A stretch of DNA of 64,000 nt from Deroplatys truncata (Eukaryota; Arthropoda; Insecta; Mantodea; Mantidae). Position numbers and translations under genes: made by a program. The stretch lies in NCBI GenBank assembly GCA_030765065.1, contig CM060977.1, forward strand, positions 91,715,795-91,779,794, given 5' to 3'. Below are positions 23,746-35,744 of the stretch, piece by piece (positions within the stretch are counted from its first letter, which is position 1; each line of letters opens with the position of its first letter). Under the pieces are notes generated by a model. The model was not told the origin of the DNA. It saw only the letters and a program-made list of their open reading frames with translations, and did no database searches.

Positions 23746-24571
23746 CACCTTAAATTCACATGACCTTCTCTAACCTCTTATCATTTATAAATGGGTATAA
23801 AGTCTATTCTTACGAAAGCTTATTTCTCCTTCCACTTCCTTTCAATCGAGATAAACCTTTGCATGAATAGCTACATTACACATTTCGTTATAGATACAAA
23901 GGGAACACGATAGTCAAATGTTTAACAACTGGACGCTATATACTGGCCTTAAAATTCAATACTGTTTCCATGACAACGCGAGAAACAACTGAATGTCGAT
24001 GGACTTTAAAAGAATGATAAAAATTGAAGAATTCAAACCATTAATAACGGATATCTTGGAAGTAGCTAATGCCAAAAATTATTATTTGAAATAAATTGTG
24101 TTTTAAAAGAGATCTACATCTATCGCTAACCTTTACCAGTTACAAAGGATTATACAAAGTTCCTTCCGAGGATTTCAAAGGCTAATCTCAGAAAATTAAA
24201 GATATACATTTTATTTGTCATGTAAACATATTTAATGGCATTTTGATAAAATATTTGAGCAATTGTTCATAAAATAAAGAATTTCGAAAAAATTTCTATG
24301 TAAAGGGTAGATGAGAGTAGCGGAATTTTCTTGAAAATCTTTGTGTGACATCTTTGGAATATACTGAACTTATACCAAGTTTGACACTTATCCGACTTTT
24401 AATGTTTTAGTTATGCCGTTCACAGACACAAAGGTCTGCGACCCTTTTCTAAAAATGGTTCATTTGGATTCAGTGGGCCACAAAACATGTATTTCCGGTG
24501 AAATCACGCGATAGAATATTTGGGTGGATTGCAATACCTTCTCTACCTATTATGTACGTTGTAGAGAAAGT
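23746..24571 (-). mobile_element. HINE-like repeat, near full-length copy
   Basis: Plus-strand reading begins 'ttaaattcacatgacc' (3' end) and finishes 'acgttgtagagaaagt' followed by an A run. Internal blocks are all in order, including 'gcatgaatagctacattaca' and 'ggatatcttggaagtagc'. Confidence 0.87.
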
Positions 24572-25029
24572 AAAAAAAAGTATTTTTCTGGATATTTCTT
24601 TTACGGATTACATCTCTAAACGTTACTTCATAAAATTGCGGAACTTTGTAGAATAAATACATAAAAATATTTAGATTTCTTAGAGAAATCATCTCTAAAA
24701 TTTTGTTATGTAATTTTGTAAATTTTAGATTCATTCATTTTATGTTATTTATCAAACATTTTTGGGTCATCAAAATCCGGACCCGGTGGATAACAATGTC
24801 ACATAAATAGTTCTGTTGATTTAATGCATTTGAATTTTTCAAGGGAATTTTATTTCAGAGGTACACAATTTGGGTCTTCATGAAAAGGGAACCAAAAATG
24901 TAAATTACTGTTTTCGAATTTGACGAGTTGCACTCTCTAACCATTCTTCTGCAAAGTAGCGTTAAAGTGTTTATTCTTCGAGTTACGTAATCTAGAATTT
25001 GCTATTATTATATATTTATTTGACGTACA
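24572..25029. other. AT-rich non-coding stretch
   Basis: Nothing recognised. Confidence 0.4.
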
Positions 25030-26751
25030 GTAGGCTGAAGCGATAGTCAGGTATTTTAAAAGCTGGTCGTTATGTGATGCCTTTGAAATTCCGTTTTCCT
25101 TTTGTATGACAGCGAGAGAAAACGAATACCGACTTACTGCTTGAGAAAAGTGTAAATAAGTATTTGAAAACTTAACCAATAACAAATATCTCGGAAATGG
25201 TTACGTCACAAAACTTTTGTTTCAGATACATATCCTTTAATGAGATCAACATTTTTATGTAGTGAGATTTCGTTTAATTTTTACGGTTTACCAATTATAT
25301 TGAGTGTGCCAGAGCACCCGTGTCAGTTGCTTTTCTTTAAAACTATATGATACTTATTGTTCACACAAACATTTGATAACCATAACCTATGTAAAGAATC
25401 GATTGGTGGTATTTCCATTTTCGGAACAAACCGGAAGTAGGGGTACTCTGATCTACTTTGAAATTTTAAATGAGAACGTGGGTTGTTTAAGGTATCATTG
25501 GATGGTGCTTTTAAAATGAAACAATTTTTACAAAAACTTTCTGTGTATCGGCATGCATTTTGCTTGTCATGTAAATACCTTAAACATATCGTATTTTTAT
25601 GAAAACTATTAGAGCCATTTTTAAGAGAATAAAACGTTACAATAATTTTTCTGTATATAGATTAGTTTGTAATGGGGATATTTTCTTGAAAATCTTCGTT
25701 GTATCCCTAGGGTACGCTGAACTTAAATTTAACCGCCTTTTCGTTTTTGAGCTTGCTGGTCACACGCGTGCGGATCTTTTCCCAAGCTTTACTTTCTCTA
25801 CCACGTACACCGTACGTACAGAAGGTATTACATTCCTTCCGAAAATTCATTACCGAGATTTCACCGAAAATATATGTTTTAAGGGATCTTAAAATCAAAA
25901 AAATGTATTTACAGAAAAAGAGCCGCACACGTGGTGTGTGTGTCTGCGAACAGAATAACTAAAAAACGAAAAGTCGGATAAATACTAAACCATTAGGTTC
26001 AGTAGTTTCCAAAGATGCGACACCAAGATTTTAAAGAAAATCCCCCAATCCTAAACTACCCTTTACATGAAACATTTTTCAAAACGCTTAATTTACTAAA
26101 AAGGTTCTACATTTGGATTAAAATATCATACATTAAAGATATTTAAATGACAAATAAAATATATATCTTGAATTTTCTGGAAACAGCCTATGAAGCCCTC
26201 TTCATTCGATGGAATCTTGTATAATTTTGTACATCTGGTAAACGTTAAGCGATAGACGAAAACGCGCTACATAAGAAATGCAGACCTCTTTAAAGAACCC
26301 AATTTATTTCAAATAGCCTTTTTTGGGGCATCAGCCACTTTCGAGCTATCCGTTATCAATGGTTCGAATTCTTCAAAACAATCATTCTTTTGAAGTCCTG
26401 TCATTTCTCGCATGTCATGGAAACAGTAACAGATTTTGAGACCAGTGTATAGTGTCCAGTTCTTAAACATTTTACTATCGCTGTTCTCTTTATATCTATA
26501 ACGAAATGTGTAATGTAGCTATTTCTGCAAAGGTTTATCTGAATTAGAATGAAGTAAATAGTAAAATAAGCTTTCATAAGAATAGTTTGTATACACACTA
26601 ATACACGATAGAGGGTAGAGAAAATCATGTGAATGTAACGCATAAGATTTTTTAATCACGGAGCCTCAAAGCGTATATTTATGGTAAAACCATATTGAAT
26701 TTTTGAGTGAAATGCCATACTTCCTCTACCTACTATGGCAATAGAGAAAGT
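25030..26751 (-). mobile_element. HINE-like repeat, divergent copy split by a nested copy
   Basis: The first part (about 25030-25790) belongs to a divergent subfamily ('gaagcgatagtcaggtatttt', 'tactgcttgagaaaag'). It is interrupted in the T run 'aagcttt' by the copy at 25791-26647. The remainder resumes at about 26648 with 'ttttaatcacggagcctc' (the family's 'ggattcaggggcctc' position) and ends 'atagagaaagt' at 26751. Confidence 0.82.
25791..26647 (+). mobile_element. HINE-like repeat, nested full-length copy
   Basis: Starts ACTTTCTCTACCACGTA directly after CTTT and ends 'gtaacgcataaga' before TTTTTT, 857 bases, inserted into an opposite-orientation copy. The 3' subterminal 11-mer is present with one change (gtagagaaaat). 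Confidence 0.9.
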
Positions 26752-26971
26752 AAGAATTGCCGACGTAATTGTTTGAACGTCTAACGCTGATATTTTTAAT
26801 AATAGATTTAGATTCTCTTGAAAATCTGTATTTTAGGACTTACTTCTCACTGGAAAATCATCGCCAACATTTACCACCCTCGTAGAGATGCTCATCTAAT
26901 ATCTAACAGACTCCGTTCTCCTTCGTTGTTGTTGGTTGGAATAAGACACGAAGGAATAATGAGATAAGGAT

Positions 26972-27400
26972 GTACGAAATAAAACAGAAGGGGGCACCTA
27001 GCGCAATACGACGCACGAAATATTTTGCGGTTCTACCACTCCCTGAGAAAAGGGATGAAGTGAAGGAACCACAGGAGGCTACAGGTCGCAGGCAGACAGG
27101 CCACAGGGACGCGCTGAAGTCCCTACCATTTCCTGCTCGGAGACCCGACACACTATTAAGCTTCCCAGAGAGAACGATTTACAACCCATTCAACCAGGCA
27201 GCCCTCTAGTGGCCACGGGAGGTAGTATTTCCTTTAAGCTAGCATCCGCGCCTCCTAACTGGCACCGCCTCCCGCCACGAAACCTACGAGTAAGCACACC
27301 TAAAATTTGAGAAGGAAGGGGAATGAAAGAAAAACGAGCGAAAGGAAATCATAGATGCGAAGTTACCCCAGCATTTACCTACCGACCAGGGAAAAACAGG
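26972..27400 (-). mobile_element. SINE body, headless copy
   Basis: Read on the minus strand it carries 'ggcggtgcc', 'cccgtggccactag', 'tagcctcctgtggttcc' and 'cacttcatccc', the same 3' family as the copies at 35.94-36.21, 51.0-51.4 and 63.5-63.86 kb. The tRNA-like head is not seen at 27400, so the copy is truncated. Open frames on both strands here are incidental. Confidence 0.72.
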
Positions 27401-29668
27401 ATAAACTTCCTGTGTATAATGATTAGAGCTAATGAGCTTAAAATAGGCAGGCAAATAGGCAGTATCAAAAATGCTAACCAGAGGCATGATTATTTGCTAA
27501 TTTACCTCTTAAAAATACATTTTGACATGGCGAAACGGTATAGATGTAACAAAATAGTTATATCCCATATATTAATATTATTAAATTAAACTTTTCTCTT
27601 AAGTATAAACTGTAAACTTTATTTCTCTAAATCTGCACGCTCCAATTATTGTGTAATTTTAGTGGCAAACCCTATTATGCGTTTTTAAGTAATACGTTTT
27701 ACACTCTCACGCTGGTTTGTAATTACCAATTGGTCTGTTATGTATTATGAAACGGACTATTGTTGCATTTGCAATTAAATAATTCTAGACTTTTTATGTC
27801 AGTACTGTGTTTTCGCACGCGTGGGAAGTAGAAAACAATAAACTTATCGTATTAATGAATGAAGCCAAGAGTTAACACTAAAATTATGGATTTCCCAGTC
27901 GTAAACCAATAGCGTTTTGTTTCTGATCATTTACCGTACACTTCATTGTGTTAAGTAGCCGCTATTTTATTATTACACGAAACAATGTAACTGCTGACGT
28001 TAGGAAAGGAATGTCGGTATTTCAAACTTCCTCAGGCACGTTGTCAACAATGGCTCATTGGCTCAGAGCGCGAAATATTAATTTTACAACAATGTTAATG
28101 TTATTATGATTGTTATTATGATTGTTATTACTAATGTTAATCATAATGTTATTATCACGTTAATAAATAATATTATTAAATAACCACCAATAGCAAAAAT
28201 AACAAAATTTTGATGAGCTAAACCTTGATAATGATTCTTATTACAAAAAGCCATAATAAGCACTTACGCTACAAAACGGTACACACTGAAAATAGGAGAT
28301 TATAGGCACTATATAATTAGTATATTTTACTCTAGTAAGCATCAAACATAGTATTTACTCGTATATATACAAAGTCTAGATTCTAAACAAAGGAACAAAA
28401 TAGGCAAATACGGAGCTCTAATGATGAGCTAATACAGTGCTTTTCCTTCACACTGTGGCTATCGCACGGCTGCCGTAGCTCGGATTCCCGTCGAAACAGC
28501 TATATCCCCGCAACCGCCTCACGCTCTCATAGTTACAGTTACAATTATTAAAGTTAATAAGCACATATCTAATCAAAAGAGACGTTAAGAATGTCCTTAT
28601 CTATCCATATGCGATGGACCTCTCGGCTGCTCTTCGTCCTCCTTCCTGGTGTGGGTGTTGATGATGTGTTGTAATAAATTGTCCCTACAATACTTACGTG
28701 TTGGCCTACACTCTTAAATTCTCTCTTGGGCGTGGTAACAGGAGACGAAATAAAAAGTTTACGTTCAATTTAACTGTAATTTAGTCATACTTGTTCGCAG
28801 TTAGCAGCAATTTCTATCCCACAAATATTATTGGGTTATGAATCCTATCTGTTAAGCTGTACCTCCCACTCTATATATCTATTCTTTACTAAATTGCTAA
28901 CAGCTTCTTCACCCTCTGACGATATTGTATCTCGAGGCTGTCTGTTTATGCGTCCTGAAAATGAGGCTATTTCCCCATAACTATTTTAAAGCGATAAGGT
29001 GATTGGCTAATCACCTTAGCGTCATATGAGAACAATTGCCCTCTTATCTCCTTATGACGCGTCTGGACTTTCCATTTCTGTCCGAACCTCTTGTCCGTCC
29101 ACCCACCCACCCACCCATCCCATCCCATCCCACTCTAGCATCTCTGCAAGTCATGTGTAGCATAGGCCCTGTGCTTTAAGCTGTCCCTTGAGATCTCTCC
29201 GCCAAGTATTACTTGGTGCCATGTACCTGGCGCTCACCTTCACAGCTAGCTAGCCTCCATTACATTTAATACAGGTATTTACAATTTTATAACATTATTT
29301 ACATTAAGATTGATATTTACATTGATATACCTTGTTCGCGCTACGCAAAGCACGATGAATAAAATTGAACAAGAGTTATTTTCTGCCACATTGAAAACCT
29401 TTCTTGTAGCACATTCCAGTTTTTGATCCTGAATATTAATTTCACGCTTGGTAAATCCACCATTACTCATTTTGGTCACATGTTTAGGCAGGCTGCAATA
29501 AATTGAACAGTAAGCGTATATTTCCCCATTTCCACTTGATAATTACTCCCTTATACGTAGAGCAATTAAACTACTGTCGGTTCAAATTCTCGTACAATCA
29601 CAGTTTTAAAACATTACTGCAGTAAAAATCACTACATTGATAAATCTCTATGAAATCATTGATTGCAT
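27401..29668. other. Non-coding stretch, about 2.3 kb, no recognised element
   Basis: Includes an AT-rich simple-sequence patch with repeated 'gttattatgatt' (28090-28170) and a CCCA/CCCAT run at about 29100-29135. The 28.5-29.25 kb part has mixed composition and could be an old retrotransposon piece, but I find no paired ends or coding motif. Confidence 0.35.
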
Positions 29669-29672
29669 TTTT

Positions 29673-30492
29673 ACTTTCTCTTCTACGTACTTACAATGAG
29701 CAGAGGATGTACCGTATTCCAACCAAAAAATAAATCTAGATATTTAACCGGAAATGCATGTTTTGAGACACCCTCAATAAAAAGAAGTTTTAGAAAAAGG
29801 TACGCGCGTGAGCGCGAGTGTGTGTGTGCGTCTGTGAACAACTTAACTCAAAAACTTAAAGTGGATGAATACCTAACTTGGTTCATTACCTTTTAAAGAT
29901 GCGACATGAAGATTTTCCACAAAATCTGCCATTCCAGACTACCCCTTAGACGGAACATTTTTAGAAAATTTTTATTTTCTCACAAATGGTTCTATTTCGA
30001 TTAACATATGATATATTTAAGATGTTTCCATGGCAAATGAAATGTATATAATGAGTTTTCTGGGAATTACCCAAAAGTCCTCTTCGTTCTGAATGACTAT
30101 CATAACTGGTAAACCTAATTTTACTAAAAAAAAAATGTAGATCTCGTAAAAACACACAATTTGTATTCACATCCATTTTTTGTCGAGTGAACCATTTCCG
30201 AGATATTCCTTATTTATTTTAAATCTCCAATACTTATACTTTTTCTCAAATGGGAATTCGTTATTCGTTTTTTGTGTTCTGGACACACAAAGAGAATGGA
30301 TTGCTTCACATAGCAATTAGCTTTTAAAAGATTTGACTGTCGCTAAAAGCCTACCATAGTCCCTTTGCACCTAGAAGGAAATTAGCAATAAGAGTTTCTG
30401 CAAATGTTTATCTCGATTAACATGAAGTAGGTGGAGAATAAGTGTTTGTAAAAATAGTTTGTACAGAATAGAGAAAGAGTGCAACACATCAG
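29673..30492 (+). mobile_element. HINE-like repeat, full-length copy
   Basis: Starts ACTTTCTCTTCTACGTA after five T's and ends 'gtgcaacacatcag' before six T's, 820 bases. The right flank is a remnant of an opposite-orientation copy, making this a probable fourth nested insertion. Confidence 0.88.
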
Positions 30493-30580
30493 TTTTTTGG
30501 GTTCAGGGGGTCAAACATATATTTCCTGTGAAAACTCAACATCGAATTTTTTGATGTAATATAGTACTTCATATTTCATA
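30493..30580 (-). mobile_element. HINE-like repeat, 5' remnant (host of the nested copy)
   Basis: 'gggttcagggggtcaaac' and 'atatttcctgtgaaaactc' match the reverse of the family's first ~90 bases; the terminal part is decayed. Confidence 0.65.
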
Positions 30581-31156
30581 ATATTTTGGTAAAATCTTCA
30601 TATTTTATGAAAATGTACACATTTATTTATATTTTTAAGATTTAGGATTTGTAGCTTCTAAAATAATATCCATTAGCAATTAACCAGGCTTTCCAGATAT
30701 TCTATTGGGGTAATTTTCTATGAAACACGTTTAGAAAACCAAAGCACTCTTTCCAACAAGTGAAGTACGACTGAGAACATTTAGCATTTGTTCTATATGA
30801 GTATGCTAAATTAAATCCCTGTATAAGAATTTTTATTTACTCGAACCAATGCTTTTATTGCCGTATTGTAATTAGTATTAGGTAAGAACAAAGCAACAGT
30901 AACTTCTTTTTCAGGGTGGGTTATGGCACAAGGTATATTATACTTCACTTTTAAGTAACAGATGATTAATACCTAACGACAAAATGCCAATCTGTAAGAC
31001 TCGAAAACACCAATGAGACTTTTTCTGAGGCATATCCGCTGACGTGTCCAGAATAAAAGGCTGCTATAGATGCAAGACACTAGAAAATTCTAATTTTATT
31101 AACACGTGAAAGTTCACGGAACACTAGGTATCTAATTCTATTATCGACATGTAAGA
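30581..31156. other. AT-rich non-coding stretch
   Basis: Nothing recognised. Confidence 0.4.
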
Positions 31157-31167
31157 TCATATGTTTT

Positions 31168-31704
31168 AACGAGCGACATGGCTCAGCGGTAACGTGTGAA
31201 CATCGCATTCGGGAGGTCCCGGGTTCGATTACCACCTACTTTGACCATGGGTTTTTCCTGCTTGACAAAGGCGAATGCTGAATGGTGTATTCTATCACGG
31301 ATTTTCTCTCTCCCACATTTCCTCTCATTTCATTTACCTTTCATGTTTCAGATTGACTCCGGGGCTATGGTTCGGTCGGAGTTGAGAAAATGGCTCAGAG
31401 GATTGGATTTGCAACTTCTTCTCGGCTCTGAATGGAGGGAAGGCTGTCGAGCGTCCACTGCTGGGTCAAGTTTCCCCGGTCCCATTAGAGGCACGTCTCC
31501 GAGAGAACCTCCCGTGGCCGGGTGGTCAAGCCCGGAACTGTTAGGGAACACTGCGCATCTCTTCGACTTCCGCCGCCCTCGATCTGCAACCTATACGTCT
31601 CCTACGGTTCTCTCACTTCATCTGTTCCTCCCGGGGGTGTACGCACAAAATATCCATTGGGTTCGAGGTGCTAGGTGTGCCCTTCGTTAACTAGTACTAT
31701 CCTA
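31168..31704 (+). mobile_element. SINE, full-length copy
   Basis: The head has A box-like TGGCTCAGCGG (31179-31189) and B box-like GGGTTCGATTACC (about 31219-31231), so it is tRNA-derived. The body shares 'agattgactccggggc', 'ggaactgttaggg' and 'tctcctacggttctc' with the copy at 40.5-41.0 kb. TCATATG at 31157-31163 and 31705-31711 may be the core of an eroded target duplication. The open frame through it is incidental. Confidence 0.85.
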
Positions 31705-31711
31705 TCATATG

Positions 31712-32135
31712 CGGTATATTAAAGCGGGTACTTCCAGTTGATAAGTATTATATTTCCGCCTCCGCACGCATCGCGTTTATAACCCTCACATGTGTTGACC
31801 CTGCGCACGTCTAAATTGCAAGTGTCTTACTCGTGTATTTCAAATCTCGCTGTGTAACGTTTGTTTCTTCTTCCAAGTAATGTAACACCTTCCTTTAATT
31901 TTATTCGTTGACAGAATTTCCTAAAAATAAGTGTAATTTTCCTACTGGTGGATAAATATTACAGGCACTCTCACAAGTTGATGAAATGTAAACATTCTAA
32001 GCGTTTCCATTAGAAGTAATGCGATCTCAAGATAAAGCATCCTTTTGCCGAAACCTTTACTTTAACATAAATCCTAGAGTCTATTGTCCTGGTCACGTCT
32101 GCCGCAGCTACAACCGTCAAAATTCTGGCTTATTA
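31712..32135. other. Non-coding stretch
   Basis: Nothing recognised. Confidence 0.4.
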
Positions 32136-32137
32136 TA

Positions 32138-33045
32138 CAGGGTTATTACAAATGATGGACCCGATTTCATGAATTCACTGTAACTACATTATTTGACATA
32201 TTGTTACACAACTCAAGTCGTACAGAAAAATTCACAAAGTTTTAATTGCGCTTCATATTTCTGCCACGAGAACGCAGCAGTGAACAATTAGTCAAAATGG
32301 CGACAGGCGCCGAGAAATATGTTGTGTTTGAGTTTCATTCACGTCATTCTGTTGTAAGAGTACAAGGAATACTTTAGAACAGTTACAATGTGCGAATCTA
32401 GGGGACAGGGAAACCCCACGTTATCGTGCAGCACTTTCGTGACTCGCCAAAAGTTAATGTGTTCTAAGCAGTCTCACGGTTTAAAGTTTACGGCCCCTTT
32501 TTCTTCTGTGAAAAAGAAACCGTTACAGGACAAGTGTATCTGGACATGCTGGAAAATTAGCTCATGCCACAGCTGGAGACCGGCAATGTGGACTTCACCT
32601 ACTAACAGGATAGTGCTCAACCCCATTTCCGTCACGATGTTCGTGAATTCTTAAAACAGGAGATTGAGAAACCGATGGATCGGTCGTGGTGGGGATGAAC
32701 AATTGCTATCATGGCCTCCAGGCTCTCGCGACCTACCCCCATGCGATTTTTTTTTGTGTGGGGTTATGTGAAAGATTGTGTTTTAGCTTCCCCTACCAAA
32801 AACCTACCAGAACTTCAAGCTCGTATCAACAGTGGTTTTGAACAGATTGACAGGTCCATGCTGCACGGAGTAGTGGAAGAACGTAATTATCGAACTTGAT
32901 ATCTGTAGAATCAGTAGGGGCACATGCGGAGCACTTGTAATATGTCAGAAAAAGCTTGAGTTTTTCTGTATGTCTGTGAAAGTATGTAAAATAATATAGC
33001 TACAGCAAATCAGTGAAATCAGGTTCATCATTTGTAATAACCCTG
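32138..33045 (+). mobile_element. mariner/Tc1-type transposon, internally deleted, long inverted ends
   Basis: TA flanks both ends (32136-32137, 33046-33047). The left end CAGGGTTATTACAAATGATG matches the reverse of the right end over the first 20 bases without mismatch. Recognisable similarity goes on for roughly 90 bases (for example ACTGTAACTACATTATT against GCTGTAGCTATATTATT). The 908-bp length is short for an element whose transposase should need about 1 kb of coding sequence. Confidence 0.9.
32297..32899 (+). pseudogene. mariner-type transposase, deleted and frameshifted
   Basis: The N terminus (MATGAEKYVVFEFHSRHSVV) leads after stops almost straight into the catalytic half: FRDSPKVNVF, KVYGPFFF, VTGQVYLDMLEN and QPHFRHDVREFLK, then an open end reading FFFVWGYVKDCVLASPTKNL and PELQARI. 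About 100-150 residues of the N-terminal half are missing, and several stops and frame changes occur. The first-D block and part of the DNA-binding domain are gone, so it is dead. Confidence 0.82.
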
Positions 33046-33059
33046 TACACAAGGATACA

Positions 33060-33172
33060 ATAGGTTAAAACGACAGGCAGGTTTTTGAAAAGTGGGTTGC
33101 TATCTGATGGCTGAAATTACATGTTGCTTGCATGACCATTAGAAAAAAAGAATAACGATTTACCGCTGCTTG
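33060..33172 (-). mobile_element. HINE-like repeat, short fragment
   Basis: Matches the 'cgatagtcaggtatttt ... aataacgacttaccgcttg' region of the divergent subfamily seen at 25.0-25.15 and 56.36-56.6 kb. Ends are gone. Confidence 0.55.
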
Positions 33173-33362
33173 GAAAACCAGCGAGGTGGCGCCGCAGTTA
33201 CATGTGCGGGAAATTCGGGAGATTCCGGATTCGATCCATGGCGACTGCCCACTCTAACTTATGTTTTTTTTGGGGGGGGGGTTTCCTGGCCGAATGCTGG
33301 ATTGGTTGTTTCTCTACCACCACTTCAATTCCGTCATTTGCCTTCCATTCTGTTTCCTTCTC
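33173..33362 (+). mobile_element. SINE head, 3'-truncated
   Basis: A box-like 'gaggtggcgccgcagttac', B box-like GGATTCGATCCATG (33228-33241), then the 'tttcctggccgaatgctgg' body start shared with other SINEs here. A T8G10 run interrupts it at 33266-33283. No 3' part follows. Confidence 0.65.
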
Positions 33363-34710
33363 GTCTTTATATATACAACACAGTAAGGAACTTTACTTAA
33401 ATCTAGAATCACTGGCAAATAAAATTAGCAATATAGCCTGGGAAAGTAGAATTTGTATTAACAAATGTAAACACACAGACAGTTATTGAAGATCGTAACA
33501 AATTAAAAACATGTCTACATTAACCGCATTATTGTCCTTATATAATACTGATAATATAAACATTCAACATGAGACAGAGGGAGAGAAGGATGAGGAGAAA
33601 GAATAGAAATACGAAAGAGAAGAAGAGGGAGATGTAAAAGAAGCAGAAGAGAATATAAACACAGTATAAATATAATACATTCAACCAGAACAAAACACGT
33701 GACAAGGGGAGGTAGGACAAGGAGCAGAAGAAGGGCAGGAGGAAGGAAAACGTTACTTAAATTAACAACTGAGAGAGGCAGAACCAGAGATGCTATGAGG
33801 AGAGAGGACAATGGTGGGTCGAGTGACGGCGGAAAGGGACGACTAGGTTAAGAGCTCCACAGCTGGCGAGAGGAGGGAAGATGTCCGACGAAGGAAGGAG
33901 GTGAATATTAATTTGAAAGTGAAGTGTAGTGTTTTTTTGAGTTATATACATATATTATCAATATTTTAAAATTTGTAATATATACTTAGTGAAGTAATAA
34001 TGAACAGTATTTTATTAACACATAGCTGTGTTATGAATTAAATGTATTTATGTATGGGCGTGTTTAAGTAATCTGTATTGTGATGTAAAAAGTGAAATAC
34101 AAGAAGCGTTGAAATAGTGTAAAGTAGAAGAACTGGTTAAAAAAATTTTTTAACCATTATAAATGGCCAAGGTGAAATAGTTCTAATGTTAAAAAGATAT
34201 ACCAGTAATGTATGATCTTTAATTTATTTGTTTTCATAAAATGAATGAATAAATTTAAGTTACAAAAGTATGTATAAAATAAAAAAATTAAAAAAATATA
34301 TAAGGTGAAAAAATAGAAAATTAATTAAAGTATATAGATGAAATGAAACAAAATTAAACAAATTTGAAGCATTGAGAATATCAAAACTGTTAATTGATAA
34401 TAGTAACATACATGATTAAATGGTTAGAATAATATTAAATTTTTTAATTTGAAAATAAAATAAGTAAATTTTCAATTGTAAGTTCTATGTGAATGTAGTG
34501 AGACGAGTAGTAATGAAATGGGAGTTGTGTTGTATTGATTGAAGAGGTATTTAGTTAATTGTGAATGTATTGTAAATTTATTTGTGTAATTTGTGCGTTT
34601 TTTGTTTATTTTTATTGTATTTAAGTTTAATGGTTAAGATTTTAATAATAATGTTTTGGTATTACAGTGTCAATTACGGTTTTTGTTGTTTGAATGAAAT
34701 TTATTATGTT
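33363..34710. other. Non-coding stretch: purine-rich patch then strongly AT-rich
   Basis: 33570-33900 is GA-rich on the plus strand; 33960-34690 is very AT-rich with stops everywhere. No element recognised; the minus-strand open frames at 33515-33811 read the purine-rich patch and are low complexity. Confidence 0.4.
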
Positions 34711-35120
34711 TTATACCTTTTGTTGGCGGCGCCGTGGCCGAGTGGTTAGACCGCTCGCCTCCCACCGAGCCGGACCGGGTTCAATCCCAGGGACCTGCAT
34801 GTGGGATTTGTGGTGGACGAAGCGGCGTCTGGGCGGGTTTTCTCCGGGTTCTCCGGTTTCCCCCGCCACTCATTCCACCAACTGCTCCATCATCACCTTT
34901 CCTTTCATCCATTTCACCAACATTTCGCTTCATCCACTTCCTTCATCCCATACCAGGCATCGGGCTGATCACCCATCCTGGATATTCTGTCTGATCCATG
35001 AGTGTCTGCTCCTCGACGGGCCTCTGACCCCAGGCACCCGCCTGTTAAGTCCTGGGGGGTGTAAGTCCTACATAAGAGGAGGGTAAACAGATAATGAATG
35101 AATGAATTATACCTTCTGTT
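34711..35120 (+). mobile_element. SINE with tRNA-like head, GAAT tail and target duplication
   Basis: TTATACCTTTTGTT (34711-34724) and TTATACCTTCTGTT (35107-35120) form a 14-bp duplication with one mismatch around a 382-base body. The head carries A box GTGGCCGAGTGG (34734-34745) and B box GGGTTCAATCCC (about 34778-34789); GTGGCCGAGTGGTTAGA resembles the Leu/Ser tRNA class. The 3' end is an AATGAATGAAT tail. The body's 3' third recurs at 305-440. Acceptor-stem pairing is absent, so this is not a tRNA gene. Confidence 0.92.
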
Positions 35121-35231
35121 AATATTCTATTTATATTTTGCTTTTTATGTTTTACAGTTATTATTATTATTAGTTTCATATACGTATATATACCTATAAA
35201 ATATTGTCTGTAAAATTATTTATATATATAT
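35121..35231. other. AT-rich spacer
   Basis: Short AT-rich sequence between the SINE and the GC-rich block. Confidence 0.4.
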
Positions 35232-35740
35232 CCCTTAGGGAGGGGTTCCGACCTCTTCAGCTCCCGCGGTGCGGCCAATGCGTACCCCTAACACTAGTGG
35301 TACTTCTGACGTTACTAGAAGTACGTGGCCCCGAATATGTGAGCCGCTCCCGCTAGGGAGCTGTTCGAATTGGGTTGGTCTCGACTGGGCAGTGGTTCCC
35401 GATACCCATGAGAGAAGCGTACGTTTGGATGTCTAAGCGGGATTGCGAAACGGTTCAGTGTCCTCCAATACCAACCTGAGAGCTGGTAGACGTGTGCTAG
35501 TTCGCTGGCCCTACCGAGGTTTTCGGTAGTCTTTCCTTTGGCGTATCCAGCTCCGTCCTTGCGTCAGCGGGGAGTTTTTTTAAGAATTCAGACATTGGTG
35601 TAATGGTAAAACCCACGGAAGGGAGGGTCACTCAGTTGACGCCATCCGCTGGGCTACTAAGGTAAACTTCGGCTCTGGGTAGACCTTCTCTGCACCTCTA
35701 TGTATATATTAGATTCTTAACGACGTTGTCAATTGCCAGG
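35232..35740. repeat. GC-rich block with several perfect hairpins, unassigned
   Basis: Composition changes sharply from the AT-rich surroundings. Hairpins visible by eye: AGCTCCCGCTAGGGAGCT (35348-35372 area), GTACTTCT...AGAAGTAC (35302-35324 area) and CTACCGAGGTTTTCGGTAG (35512-35531). An A box-like 'ggtgtaatggtaaaac' occurs at about 35596. There is no good open frame. It could be an unrecognised SINE/LINE body or a structured-RNA-derived repeat. Confidence 0.45.
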
Positions 35741-35744
35741 ATAT

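Noticed and set aside
28090-28170. CRISPR-like or tandem array ('gttattatgatt' repeats)
   Set aside because: The repeats are short, imperfect AT-rich simple sequence without regular spacers, in a eukaryotic context.
31196-31690. 164-codon open frame
   Set aside because: It spans a SINE with Pol III boxes; the matching SINE at 40.5 kb does not keep the frame.
34728-34800. tRNA gene
   Set aside because: A and B boxes are good, but there is no acceptor stem pairing and a SINE body with target duplication follows.
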